Below are positions 15,839-24,101 of a DNA stretch of 64,000 nt, one piece after another. Source of the stretch: Ilyomonas sp964249755 (GTDB lineage: Bacteria; Bacteroidota; Bacteroidia; Chitinophagales; Chitinophagaceae). Each line of letters begins with the position of its first letter. The first letter of the stretch is position 1. Made by a program: the position numbers and the translations under genes. Under the pieces are notes generated by a model. The model searched no databases. It saw nothing but the letters and a program-made list of their open reading frames with translations, and was not told the DNA's origin. Location: the NCBI GenBank assembly GCA_964249755.1, contig CAXUDB010000002.1:1426001-1490000 (forward strand). The letters run 5' to 3'.

Positions 15839-18052
15839 TCATGCAGCCAACCGTATAGTAAAAGTCGTTCCTTCGCCTTCCCGGCTGTCGACATCTATGG
15901 TGCCGCCATGCTCTTTGGTGATGATGTCGTAAGCCATGCTTAAACCGAGCCCGGTTCCCTGCCCGCTTGGTTTGGTAGTGAAGAAGGGCTGGAAGATTTT
16001 ATTGATAACGCTTTGCGGTATGCCGTTGCCATCATCCGAAATCCGTATCTCAACTGACTGGTTTAGTTTTTTGGTTTGCAGGCTTACGGTAGGACGATAG
16101 TCTTTGCCCGCGGTGGCAGATTTTTCGTTCACGGCATAGAAGGCGTTTGTGAGGATGTTCAGGATGACGCGGCTGATATCCTGCGGGATGATGTTCACCT
16201 TATCAATACGGCTGTCGAAATCGGTTTCGAGGTGGGCATTGAATGATTTGTCTTTCGCGCGCAACCCATGGTAACTCAGTCTCATATATTCATCGCACAA
16301 GGCGTTGAGGTCGGTGGGTTCTTTAACGCCTTTTGTTTGCCTGGAATGCTGCATCATGCCTTTTACAATAGAGTCGGCACGTTTGCCATGAAAGGCAATC
16401 TTTTCGTTGTTCTGCTTGATGTCAGCGGCAATGGCTTTTATTTCTTCTACATCGGTTTCGGCATTCATTTCATCAATCAGCTCGTTGTTCACTTCGCTGA
16501 AGTTGTTTACGAAGTTCAAAGGGTTTTGTATCTCGTGCGCAATGCCTGCGGTAAGCTCGCCGAGGCTTGCCATCTTCTCGCTTTGGATAAGCTGTTTTTG
16601 GGTCACCTGCAGTTCATCCAGCGCCTTATTGGTTTTGTCGCGCTGCTCTTCTATCAGTTGCTTTTGCCTGCTCAGCAAGGCATTGGCTTTTTGCTTTTGC
16701 CGGTTGCTGCGCAGTAAAATGATGACGGTAACGGCGATTAACGCCAGTACAACCAAGGCGCTCAATAAGAAATATTGCTGCGTCTTTTTTTCCTGGGTAA
16801 GGGCAGCTATCTGCGCCTGCTTTTTATCGAGGTTGTAGTTGTACTCCATCAGGTTGGCTTTGTTGCTTACCTGCGAGCTGGTCATGCTGTCGCGGTAGCT
16901 ATAATACATCTGCTGGTACTGGTATGCCTTTGCAAAGTCTTTTTGCTTTGCATAGGCATTGGCGAGCACTTCCGCATTGTCGCGCATAAATTCGAGCGTG
17001 TGGTTTTCAGTTGCCACGGCGAGCCCCTGGCTGCCATAGTAAATGGCACTATCAGTTTTGCCGGTTGCCAGATGCGCGCGCCCGAGTATGCCATCAACCC
17101 AGGCTTCGCCCTGTTCATCCGCGAATTTTTTGGAAACGGCAAGCGCGCTGAAGGCATTGGCAAAAGCATTTGGCAAGTCGCTTTTCCTTACATACACATC
17201 TGCCAGGTTGCTTTGTAACAAGCCGGTCATCTGCGGGTTCATTACAATTTGCAGTGCCTGCCGGTAACTTTCAATGGCTTTGTTGTATTCGCCTGTTAAC
17301 CGGTAATTTTCTCCAACAGTATTCAGTAAGCTGACTTCCCTCGGTATATTTCCCACCTGCCGGCTCAGCACCAGCGCTTTCTGAGTATAAGCCATGGCAT
17401 GGGGCAGGTCGCCTACAGCTGTATAAACACCTGAGATTTGGAAATAACTCTTTAATACCTCATCGGGAAAATTATTTTCTTCGGCATTCTTAAGCGCCTT
17501 CAATGCCCAGTCGAGACTTTTAATATAATCAGTATTTTGATAAAAGCTGGTTACAGATATCTGGCACAGAACCAGCAACTTCTTATCATTTATCTTTTGG
17601 GCAATGTCGATGGCTTTTAAACTATACGAAAGGTACCGTTGCGGGTCAGCTGTCGAATAAGTAGCGCCTAAATTATACCAGACGTATCCAATCAATTGCT
17701 GGTTGCCGGTTTTTTCGGCTACCGCCATCGCCTGACGGAAAAGCCCGTACGCGGTAGCGGTATCCTGCTGCCGGAACCTCACATTGGCAAGGTTTATCAG
17801 CGCATAGCCTTCGCCCACCGGGTAGGCTATTTTGCGGGCAATGGCGAGGGCTTCGTTGGTGAGCGTGTCGCGCTGCCCGAGCGGTATATTCTTGGTGTCC
17901 ACCAGCTCGTTTATCCGGTTTACCCGGAAGGTATCTTGTTGGGTGTGTTCTGCAATTTGCTGCTGTAATTGCTTAACCCGTTCCTGCATGCTTTGGGCGC
18001 TGGCGATAATGAAAGCAATCAGTAGTAACACCGTGAGGCAGGCAGGTTTCAT
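15839..18052 (-). CDS. TPR-containing sensor histidine kinase
   Basis: A membrane sensor kinase of 737 residues. The signal or anchor is MKPACLTVLLLIAFIIASAQ. About ten tetratricopeptide repeats fill residues 25-420 (periplasmic), then a coiled coil, one membrane helix (YFLLSALVVLALIAVTVIIL) and a second coiled coil. The kinase core has an H-box ELTAGIAHEIQNP with His506, N-box RVILNILTNAFYA, G1 DDGNGIP, F-box FQPFFTTKP and G2 GQGTGLGLSMAYDI. All ATP-binding motifs are present. The ATG at 18052 is preferred to an in-frame TTG at 18073 because the signal peptide begins there. No response regulator is adjacent, so it is an orphan kinase. Signal unknown. Confidence 0.9.
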   Translation of the reverse strand: MKPACLTVLLLIAFIIASAQSMQERVKQLQQQIAEHTQQDTFRVNRINELVDTKNIPLGQRDTLTNEALAIARKIAYPVGEGYALINLANVRFRQQDTATAYGLFRQAMAVAEKTGNQQLIGYVWYNLGATYSTADPQRYLSYSLKAIDIAQKINDKKLLVLCQISVTSFYQNTDYIKSLDWALKALKNAEENNFPDEVLKSYFQISGVYTAVGDLPHAMAYTQKALVLSRQVGNIPREVSLLNTVGENYRLTGEYNKAIESYRQALQIVMNPQMTGLLQSNLADVYVRKSDLPNAFANAFSALAVSKKFADEQGEAWVDGILGRAHLATGKTDSAIYYGSQGLAVATENHTLEFMRDNAEVLANAYAKQKDFAKAYQYQQMYYSYRDSMTSSQVSNKANLMEYNYNLDKKQAQIAALTQEKKTQQYFLLSALVVLALIAVTVIILLRSNRQKQKANALLSRQKQLIEEQRDKTNKALDELQVTQKQLIQSEKMASLGELTAGIAHEIQNPLNFVNNFSEVNNELIDEMNAETDVEEIKAIAADIKQNNEKIAFHGKRADSIVKGMMQHSRQTKGVKEPTDLNALCDEYMRLSYHGLRAKDKSFNAHLETDFDSRIDKVNIIPQDISRVILNILTNAFYAVNEKSATAGKDYRPTVSLQTKKLNQSVEIRISDDGNGIPQSVINKIFQPFFTTKPSGQGTGLGLSMAYDIITKEHGGTIDVDSREGEGTTFTIRLAA

Positions 18053-18179
18053 GTTGCGTGTATGTTTCGGCAATTTTAAATCATTTTGGTTTGTTGATTA
18101 TAAATTTCCCCGATTGTGAAACCTGCTCTGCCGAATGGGGCGGGATGATTGAAACGATATCATTTGGATAGTGATAGCG

Positions 18180-18270
18180 GGGAAGCGGATACCAAGTGCC
18201 TGGCTATATTTATTGATAAATGATGAGTTAAGAATTATTGCCATTGCTGGCGTTCCTCACCAAGAGCAAT
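18180..18270. repeat. Array B relic and imperfect hairpin element
   Basis: 18180-18207 contains GGGGAAGCGGATACCAAGTG and CCTGG, about one and a half units matching array B (GATGCCGAGTGCCAGGAAG). At 18243-18270 is a decayed version of the GTTGCTGGTG hairpin seen at 21204 and 23284. The rest of the 18053-18520 gap holds nothing recognised. Confidence 0.4.
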
Positions 18271-18520
18271 AGGTAGAGCGCAACTTTTATTTAGTTCCAA
18301 CACCTATGTACACATCCTTAGTTGTTTGCTGCTGCCCTACGGGAAGCAAGACCATTAGCGAAGCAGGAGAAGTGTAACGGTGTTGCCATAGCGCGCTGGC
18401 GAAAGTGGTGCAGCGGCATCTCCCGTTTCAACTTAAGTTCTACATTTGAGCTGGCGGTTTGCTATGTCCGCACCTGGCAAGCCGTGAACTGTTAGCCGCA
18501 ATGTTAATGCAACACTGAAG

Positions 18521-18916
18521 ATGACTTATTATTTAAAAGAAATAACCCGGATAAAAAGCAACTGTTACGCAAACCAGGGACAACTGGATACGGTAATTGG
18601 AACACGTCGTTACATTGATAACAACTACGATAAAGAATTGAACCTGGAGCTGCTGTCCCGCACCCGATTTACTTCCAAATTCCATTTGCTGCGACTGTTT
18701 AAAAGGTATTACGGGATCACGCCAAAGCAATATCTTATTGACCTACGATTGGAACAGTCGAAAAGATACCTGGCAAAAGGAAACAGTATCACGGACACCT
18801 GCTTCACTATCGGATTTGCAAGTCCAAGCTCTTTCAGCACCTTATTTAAGGGCAGGTTTGGTTTGACACCGACCGAATTTCAAAAAAGAGCAATTTTCGC
18901 AAAGCCCGGAAAGTAA
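18521..18916 (+). CDS. AraC-family transcriptional regulator (DNA-binding domain only)
   Basis: A 131-residue cytoplasmic protein made almost entirely of the AraC two-HTH domain. The first helix-turn-helix is around LNLELLSRTRFTSKFHLLRL and the second around ITDTCFTIGFASPSSFSTL, followed by FKGRFGLTPTEFQKR, the classic C-terminal signature. There is no ligand-binding domain, so it resembles the short regulators often paired with VOC proteins. A VOC gene follows 37 bases downstream on the same strand. It probably controls this pair; its inducer is unknown. Start at ATG 18521, with no better alternative. Confidence 0.9.
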   Translation: MTYYLKEITRIKSNCYANQGQLDTVIGTRRYIDNNYDKELNLELLSRTRFTSKFHLLRLFKRYYGITPKQYLIDLRLEQSKRYLAKGNSITDTCFTIGFASPSSFSTLFKGRFGLTPTEFQKRAIFAKPGK

Positions 18917-18953
18917 TCCCGCTTAAAATTTGCGACCTAACAATGTATGAAAT

Positions 18954-19349
18954 ATGAAAGTAAAAGTGATTAGCATTCCCGTATTGGACCAGGAAAAGGC
19001 ATTACGGTTTTATACCGAAACATTGGGCTTTGTGAAAAAGGTTGATATACCCATTAGCAAGGACAGCCGATGGCTGACCGTGGTGAGTAAGGAAGAGGGG
19101 GACGGACCGGAGGTGTTGCTAGAACCCGCACCCAACCATTTTGAGCCTGCCAAAGTGTATCAACGAGCGCTTTTTGAGGCTGGTATTCCCTACACGCAAT
19201 TTACCGTTGATGACGCACAAAAGGAGTACGAACGGATGACTAAACTCGGTGTTGAATTTAGCGTGCCCCCTACCGAGATGGGAACCGTAAAGATTGCGGT
19301 GTTCAATGACACTTGCGGCAACCATATTCAGCTGGTTCAGATGCTTTGA
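18954..19349 (+). CDS. VOC-superfamily (glyoxalase/bleomycin-resistance-like) protein
   Basis: A 131-residue protein with two paired beta-alpha-beta-beta-beta modules. It starts MKVKVISIPVLDQEKALRFY and continues TETLGFVKK, with the second half VDDAQKEYERMTKLGVEFS ending DTCGNHIQLVQ. Members bind a metal and act on small electrophiles or bind drugs. The usual first His ligand position is not obvious here (SIPV instead of HxxL), so catalysis may differ. It forms a likely operon with the AraC gene upstream (37-base gap), a common pair in this phylum. Confidence 0.85.
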   Translation: MKVKVISIPVLDQEKALRFYTETLGFVKKVDIPISKDSRWLTVVSKEEGDGPEVLLEPAPNHFEPAKVYQRALFEAGIPYTQFTVDDAQKEYERMTKLGVEFSVPPTEMGTVKIAVFNDTCGNHIQLVQML

Positions 19350-19427
19350 GGGAGGATACGCCAGCGCTTGTTTCATATGAATTATTTTGTGGCTGAGTGT
19401 TTTAGAATCACTCCCGCCCGGCGAAGT

Positions 19428-19574
19428 GAGGAGACGTGGTTGAACGGAGGTGGAGCTGGTTGAAAACGAGTTGGATGGAAATGGAATTGAGTCGGATGCA
19501 AATGGAAATGGGTTGGATGAAATGAAAACGAAGCGGATGGAAATGGAAATAGGTTGGGTGGGATAGAAGTTGTA
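19428..19574. repeat. Degenerate 21-bp-period array C
   Basis: About seven 21-bp units. The clearest start at 19470, 19491, 19512 and 19533, with the pattern GTTGGATGGAAATGG then AAATGG. It is purine-rich on the + strand and related to array B in the GGATGGAA core. On the minus strand it reads as FHPTxFH heptapeptides. It lies between the convergent VOC gene and the minus-strand gene ending at 19705. Confidence 0.7.
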
Positions 19575-19657
19575 GGAAAATAATTATGTGAGGGAACTGA
19601 GGGTGGCACTGCTATTTGGAGGAATGAAACACTGCGGAAAGGAATGGCTTATCATTC

Positions 19658-19679
19658 CGGTCGGTAGAGACACCGACCG
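19658..19679. terminator. Hairpin, possible terminator
   Basis: Perfect 8-bp stem CGGTCGGT / ACCGACCG with a 6-base loop, 26 bases beyond the minus-strand stop at 19705. It has no T-run on either strand. Its stem core GGTCGGT is the same as in the terminator at 14828. Confidence 0.45.
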
Positions 19680-19704
19680 CCAGAGGAAAAACCCATATTA
19701 CAAG

Positions 19705-20232
19705 CTAGTGTTTACGACGTTTTCGTTTAACTCCGTGAAGACCACCGCTATGGAAACCGCCTGGGTCCATATAAAAAGGGACTTTGTCAGGAAGGCAATA
19801 AATAATTTCATTTGTCAATTTAGCGTCACCCAAAAAGTAATAGATATGCTCCGCAAATCTGCCTTCCTTTTGTAGCCAGATTTTTACATTGCCTTTAGAC
19901 AATTCCGAAGAAAGCAGGATGTAAGTTTCCAAACTGAATGATGATGATGTTGAATCTAATAAAAGATCAAAAGTCAAAGTATCTGATTTTGAAAAGGCTG
20001 AATCCAAGGTTTTACGGGTAGAAAAATAGTGATACTCCTCAGCCAGCCTTTTGATTGCACTTTCCCTGAAGTAAAGGATCGCTGCCTGTCTGACTGTGAA
20101 AGCTAACACTTTAGCTTCGTTCATACTGTCGTTTAATTTTATCTGCCTATATGTTATACCTTTTGTAGTATCCTGACTTAGAACCGTTGCGATGAAAGTA
20201 AATGTCGATATGAATAATAACAAACTTTTCAT
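19705..20232 (-). CDS. Exported protein of unknown function
   Basis: A 175-residue protein with signal peptide MKSLLLFISTFTFIATVLSQ. The mature part is mixed helical and beta (MNEAKVLAFTVRQAAILYFR, then DSTSSSFSLETYILL) and ends in a basic Gly/His-rich tail (GGFHSGGLHGVKRKRRKH), which may be a charged flexible end. The start at 20232 is chosen over an in-frame ATG at 20316 because the signal peptide begins there. No recognised domain. Monocistronic. Confidence 0.65.
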   Translation of the reverse strand: MKSLLLFISTFTFIATVLSQDTTKGITYRQIKLNDSMNEAKVLAFTVRQAAILYFRESAIKRLAEEYHYFSTRKTLDSAFSKSDTLTFDLLLDSTSSSFSLETYILLSSELSKGNVKIWLQKEGRFAEHIYYFLGDAKLTNEIIYCLPDKVPFYMDPGGFHSGGLHGVKRKRRKH

Positions 20233-20451
20233 TGCCTTGCTTATTACAGCCCGAGCTTTCTGCTTTGTTGATAATATAATTCGGGCTGCCGGGTAAGGTA
20301 ATAAAGATAGAAACAATTACAATTGTCCAAATGCGATTTGTAAGTTGGCAAATCGAAATCCATTGTTGGCGGTAGTTTAAGCTGGACTATAATCTCATAG
20401 TTCTATGTCTCCGTAATGCGCTGAGACAGAAATATTGCGTAGAATGTAGAA

Positions 20452-20525
20452 GTTGCGGACTTTACGGTAGGGCAAGCGAAGTTGCAAACCTCGCTTGGCT
20501 TTTGTGCGGCACGGTTCGCCCAGAC
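20452..20525. repeat. Dispersed repeat family 2, copy 2
   Basis: GTTGCGGACTTTACGGTAGG, then CAAGCGAAGTTGCAAACC, TCGCTTGGCTTTTGTGCGGC. It matches the copies at 12988 and 23195 along its length. It immediately follows the stop of the DUF3253 gene (20533). Confidence 0.65.
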
Positions 20526-20532
20526 AGGTTAG

Positions 20533-20769
20533 CTACTTTATTTTTATTCGTATGGGTCCCACCACTTCATTCCCTTCCACTTCACGCCCTTTCTGCATGA
20601 TAAGAACTTTACCGGCATCCCTTAGCTCAAAAGCTGTTTCGCGTATGCTCTTCATATGCCTGCGCCAGTCATCGGCACTTAGCTCACGCGCTACCTCTGA
20701 GGGACAGATGGTTTTGTCTTTACCGCGTTTTGTGGCTAAGGATAAGATGGTTTCCGAAATGTTGTGCAT
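20533..20769 (-). CDS. DUF3253 family protein
   Basis: A 78-residue cytoplasmic protein. The conserved pattern is a winged-helix-like segment: ILSLATKRGKDKTICPSEVA, then WRRHMKSIRETAFELRDAGK and VLIMQKGREVEG. These match the DUF3253 layout (C-P-S-E-V-A-R, W...M..IR..A..L...G.V...QKG). The start at 20769 gives the family's usual length; the in-frame ATG at 20844 adds 25 low-complexity residues. The function is unknown; the fold suggests nucleic-acid binding. Confidence 0.8.
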   Translation of the reverse strand: MHNISETILSLATKRGKDKTICPSEVARELSADDWRRHMKSIRETAFELRDAGKVLIMQKGREVEGNEVVGPIRIKIK

Positions 20770-20896
20770 GGCTGATTGGAAATGGGATTGCGATGATAGT
20801 GAGTTTCGCTGGGTTTGCAGGGATTTCTGTGCCGGACGGTGCAAAAGAGATACTGCAATGTGACAAGGCGGGAGATTGCGGGAAAAAATGCCGGAT

Positions 20897-21180
20897 ATGT
20901 CAATCTGTATGTGCGGGTTCTTGTTACGTGGAGCGGATTTTTATTTCTGTGTGCGGGGAACGGATATCTGTGAGCGCGGGTTGTATATCTTTCAGGAAGG
21001 AACGGATATCTTTTGGGCGGGGCTGCTTATTTATGAAGCGGATTTGTTTATCTGTGAGGAGGGATTGAACATCTTTCATGAGGGACTGAATATCTGAGAC
21101 GCGGGGACGGATATCTGCGGCGCTTATTTTTATATCTGAAGGGAGGGGCTGGATATTTGTGAGTGCGGGCTGAATATCTT
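20897..21180. repeat. Degenerate 21-bp-period array D (13-14 units)
   Basis: Thirteen consecutive 21-bp units (20897, 20918, 20939, 20960 and so on to 21149) plus a partial one. Consensus halves are CTGGATATCTG and GAGGGCGGG. GGATATCT is the most conserved part and every unit keeps register without a single indel. It lies between the DUF3253 start (minus) and the transposase relic (plus), i.e. divergent genes. No coding evidence. Confidence 0.8.
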
Positions 21181-21203
21181 TTCAATTCTTTACGTTTTGC
21201 GCC

Positions 21204-21228
21204 GTTGCTGGTGTTCTTCACCAGCAAC
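21204..21228. repeat. Perfect REP-like hairpin beside the transposase relic
   Basis: GTTGCTGGTG, loop TTCTT, CACCAGCAAC: 10-bp perfect stem, 30 bases before the start of the RAYT relic. The same element, with loop AAGAA, is at 23284-23310, and a decayed one is at 18243. A hairpin beside the gene is the arrangement seen for REP sequences and their cognate transposase. Confidence 0.65.
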
Positions 21229-21258
21229 AATATTTCAGCATCGCTCTTATCTTAGCTC

Positions 21259-21660
21259 ATGCGCCTTTCTACAAATCCTCTTTTCTTTACAGCTACCCTA
21301 CTGGAATGGAAACCTTTACCGAAGCCGGATAAGTTTGAAGATATCATTACGGGCAGTCTTGATTATCTTGTAACAGACAAGCGGGTTATTGTGTATGCTT
21401 TTGCCATTATGAGTAATCATATCCACCTGATCCGGCAAGTAGAAGATAGGTATGCGCTCAATGATGTACAGCATTCGTTCATGAAATACACCGCGCAGAT
21501 GATGTTGAAGGAATTACGGAATCATCATCCGGATGTACTGGCTCTGTTTACTGTAAAAGCAGCAGATCGGAAACATCAGATTTGGGAACACCAACAATGG
21601 CGCAAAGAGCAATCTACTTTCAGTGCCAGCCGCTTCGTTGTTTGTTGTCAGCTACGGTGA
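21259..21660 (+). pseudogene. REP-associated tyrosine transposase (RAYT, IS200-like), C-terminally truncated
   Basis: A Y1-type single-strand DNA transposase of the REP-associated group. The N-terminus MRLSTNPLFFTATLLEWKPL is typical of Bacteroidota members. The HUH metal site is present in FAIMSNHIHLIRQ, and a conserved helix follows (VQHSFMKYTAQMMLKELRNH, then HPDVLALFTVKAADRKHQIWE). After KHQIWEH the sequence no longer follows the family, where W-E-R-N...ELY and the LNYIHxNP box containing distal conserved residues are expected. It ends in unrelated FVVCCQLR. It is thus probably inactive. A perfect hairpin lies 30 bases upstream. Confidence 0.75.
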
Positions 21661-21688
21661 GTTGGGAGGTATTTATACTCGATACTGG

Positions 21689-22066
21689 TTAATCGGATTC
21701 GACAACTTCGGCTTCGTTGATAAAACGGAAATTGCTGCGATGTGCCAGGAGACTGATTGCCAAAGCTAAGATTGCGAAAACAACAGCCGTAACCGTATCC
21801 CGCTTTTCGCCAATGTGCTCACCAAGAATAAAAGCACCCGCCGACCAGGCAAGCGAAAACAGGACAGCAAATATGTACCGGAATACCCTACTGGACATAA
21901 AGAGGATACCGAGAATACATATTGACACAAAAGCAATTAAAAATCCGTAGCCATAAGGGAGGTTGAAATACACTACAGACAAAATGCCTGACAGGATGGA
22001 AATGATTGCTATTTCGAATGGAATGATATCGTTGCTGCGCCTGATAAACACGTAACGTTTTGCCAT
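21689..22066 (-). CDS. Small integral membrane protein, unknown function
   Basis: A 125-residue protein with four hydrophobic segments (about 17-35, 40-58, 63-82 and 90-107), basic N-terminus MAKRYVFIRRSN and acidic C-terminus NEAEVVESD, so an inner-membrane protein with both ends probably cytoplasmic. No recognised family. Monocistronic; divergent from the next gene. Confidence 0.65.
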   Translation of the reverse strand: MAKRYVFIRRSNDIIPFEIAIISILSGILSVVYFNLPYGYGFLIAFVSICILGILFMSSRVFRYIFAVLFSLAWSAGAFILGEHIGEKRDTVTAVVFAILALAISLLAHRSNFRFINEAEVVESD

Positions 22067-22282
22067 TGTTACTGTATGATTTTATTGAATTGTCTGTTGC
22101 CGCTGTTTGTCACGAGAAATTGTTGCGCAAAGATGGTGCAGTAAGCTGGCTTTTTTCTTCTCGGCAACATCGCTGTCGGAGATATTGCGGAGAAGGAAAT
22201 TCTAATTATCTTCCGTCGATTGTTTAGGTTAGCAAATAAAGATGCCAGTACAGCCGGAAACATAAGCCACCAGCTATAATTT

Positions 22283-22639
22283 ATGAGATATAAAGATATC
22301 TTTCTGAATTGTGTATTGCCACTGCTGTGCGGCGTTTTACTTTATCGATTTTGTACGCCGTTCAGCAACAACGTAGCCATTCAAAACTATCTTCCTGACG
22401 GACTTTGGGCATATGCACTGGTCTCGACAATGATGATTGTTTGGAACAGGAGAATCCATTCTACATGGCTTTTGATAGTTTTTTCTTCGTTCGTTATTCT
22501 TGAGGCACTTCAATACGGGCACCTGATGCCAGGTACCGGCGATGTATGTGACATCCTGGTTTATTTCCTGTTCGGAAGCTTTGCACTGGCTACTAACAAT
22601 TTTTTTAAACATAAATACCAACCGAGTGTTACAAACTAA
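22283..22639 (+). CDS. VanZ-like small membrane protein
   Basis: A 118-residue protein with four hydrophobic segments. YLPDGLWAYALVSTMMIVW and ILEALQYGHLMPGTGDVCDI match the VanZ-like layout (a loop with a Pro-Asp pair, then E..Q and a PGTGD..D loop before the last helix). The molecular role of VanZ-like proteins is poorly known. Its stop overlaps the next gene by 14 bases, suggesting translational coupling. Confidence 0.65.
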   Translation: MRYKDIFLNCVLPLLCGVLLYRFCTPFSNNVAIQNYLPDGLWAYALVSTMMIVWNRRIHSTWLLIVFSSFVILEALQYGHLMPGTGDVCDILVYFLFGSFALATNNFFKHKYQPSVTN

Positions 22640-23150
22640 AAACTTACTTTCTGCAGCCGTACTGTTGTCTTTTGTAGTTCTGGCGATGGCAAGTTCCAAT
22701 GCCAGACATGCCACTTTTGATGCAGGCTCGCAAATTCCACCGGATTTTAATAAATTTGAAGATACCCTGCTGGTAATAAAACATCCGGAAGACTGGGGGT
22801 ATGACCATTATTTAGTAAAAAACTTCGCCGAAAGCTATACGGGGAAATATAAGATGATCAAGGCTTCGGAACTTGTCAAATATCCTCCGGAAACTTATAA
22901 ATATGTATTTGATCAAACCCTGAACTATAGTTCTACAACAAGAACAACATCAACGCCTGTAACTGCCGGAGGGCATATGTCGAACGGTCCGTCAATTAGA
23001 TCTTCCCATACTTCAAGCAATATTTCATCGAGTGCCTTTTTTTTAAAAGACAGGCAATTGGATAAAAGCTATTATACAGCCAGCTCGGCTGCTTACTCAA
23101 AAATGATGCGGGCTTACCTGAAAGCTCTTGAAGAGTACCGGCATCCTTAG
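22626..23150 (+). CDS. Exported protein of unknown function (GTG start)
   Basis: About 174 residues beginning at GTG 22626, inside the end of the VanZ-like gene. The first residues (LQTKNLLSAAVLLSFVVLAM) form a signal peptide, and the in-frame ATG at 22542 would place the start deep in the upstream gene. The mature part starts with a charged region (FEDTLLVIKHPEDWGYDHYL) and ends with a Ser/Thr-rich linker and a Tyr-rich helix. Not recognised. Operon with the gene upstream. Confidence 0.6.
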   Translation: MLQTKNLLSAAVLLSFVVLAMASSNARHATFDAGSQIPPDFNKFEDTLLVIKHPEDWGYDHYLVKNFAESYTGKYKMIKASELVKYPPETYKYVFDQTLNYSSTTRTTSTPVTAGGHMSNGPSIRSSHTSSNISSSAFFLKDRQLDKSYYTASSAAYSKMMRAYLKALEEYRHP

Positions 23151-23194
23151 GCAACACGGATGATTATAAAACATTCGTCCGCCGGCTTAATAAA

Positions 23195-23273
23195 GTCGCA
23201 GACTTAAGGATAGGTCAAGCGAATTTGCAAACTTCGCTTAGCTTCTGTGCGGCATGCTTCGCTGAGGTGGGAC
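23195..23273. repeat. Dispersed repeat family 2, copy 3
   Basis: GTCGCAGACTTAAGGATAGG, TCAAGCGAATTTGCAAACT, TCGCTTAGC and TGTGCGGCATGCTTCGCTG, in the same order as copies at 12988 and 20452. It ends 11 bases before the hairpin at 23284 and marks the left edge of the AT-rich operon. Confidence 0.65.
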
Positions 23274-23283
23274 GATGCGGTTT

Positions 23284-23310
23284 CCTTGTTGGTGAAGAAC
23301 ACCAACAAGG
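23284..23310. repeat. Perfect REP-like hairpin
   Basis: CCTTGTTGGTG, loop AAGAA, CACCAACAAGG: an 11-bp perfect stem, the reverse-oriented partner of the element at 21204. No T-run follows, so it is less likely to be a terminator. Confidence 0.6.
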
Positions 23311-23366
23311 GCGGAAGAATTAAACTCTCCTTTTGATTTTTCAAATTATATTGCTGCAATTTAAAA

Positions 23367-24101
23367 ATGCCAGTTTCTTATCCTATAAAAATTCAAGTTT
23401 GGGCTGCTGCCGGAGGACACTGCTGTAAATGCAAACGTGATTTGCTGAAAGAAGTTGTGGGCAGTTTGAATAAGTCAGCACAAGGTGAAGTTGCTCATAT
23501 AGAAGGGGAAAATGATGGTGCTAAGCGATATAATAAAAATCAAACAGAGGAAGTGAGAAACTCTTTTGCCAATTTGATGTTGATGTGTCCTTCTTGTCAT
23601 ACAGAAATAGATAATGACGATCTAAAATTTGACGTTCCTATTCTAATGAAAATGAAATCAGATCATGAAAAATGGGTAAGCAATCAACTTAAAACAGCTT
23701 CTATAACTATTTCATTTGTAGAGATCGAAATAATTGTAAAATACCTTGCTACAAACCCCTCATTTTCTACGGGAGATAATTTAAAACTAATTCCTCCCAA
23801 AGAGAAAATTGCCAAGAACAGCTTGTCCCTTGTTGTTAGTGATTATATCACAATGGGTATGTTACGAACGGAATTAGTTAAAGATTACCTGAACAGAAAT
23901 CCAGATATTAATTTTGCAAGTAGGCTTAGGAGTGAATTTGTCAATAAATACAAAGAGTTCAAAATACTAGTTAATGGCGATGAATTATTTTATGCCATGC
24001 TTGACTTTGCATCAAACTCTTCGAATGACTTTCGAGTTCAAGCTGCAGCACTGGCTGTGGTAGTTTATTTTTTTCAAATCTGTGACATTTTCGAGTTATG
24101 A
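23367..24101 (+). CDS. HNH-nuclease-like protein of an ABC-three-component system
   Basis: Probable effector of a biological-conflict operon. The N-terminal HNH-type zinc domain has GGHCCKCKRDL (C19/C20, C22), EVAHIEGEND (His44), ANLMLMCPSCHTEID (Asn69, C74, C77, His78), so both metal-binding knuckles and the central His are present. The C-terminal part (about 145-244) is helical and ends AAALAVVVYFFQICDIFE, like the shared C-terminal domains of ABC-3C effectors. Expected activity: DNA or RNA cleavage when released by the ATPase. The stop overlaps the next ATG (ATGA). It is clearly more AT-rich than fusA or the genes before it, suggesting acquisition. The family assignment of the C-terminal domain is by pattern only. 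Confidence 0.75.
   Translation: MPVSYPIKIQVWAAAGGHCCKCKRDLLKEVVGSLNKSAQGEVAHIEGENDGAKRYNKNQTEEVRNSFANLMLMCPSCHTEIDNDDLKFDVPILMKMKSDHEKWVSNQLKTASITISFVEIEIIVKYLATNPSFSTGDNLKLIPPKEKIAKNSLSLVVSDYITMGMLRTELVKDYLNRNPDINFASRLRSEFVNKYKEFKILVNGDELFYAMLDFASNSSNDFRVQAAALAVVVYFFQICDIFEL

Noticed and set aside
14951..15842. Long frames on both strands across the N run
   Set aside because: They consist of array B units and undetermined bases; no independent coding evidence.
18440..18520. Integron-type attC site before the AraC-VOC pair (GTTAGCC core)
   Set aside because: Only one core-like heptamer was seen, no matching partner after the VOC gene, and no integrase in the window.
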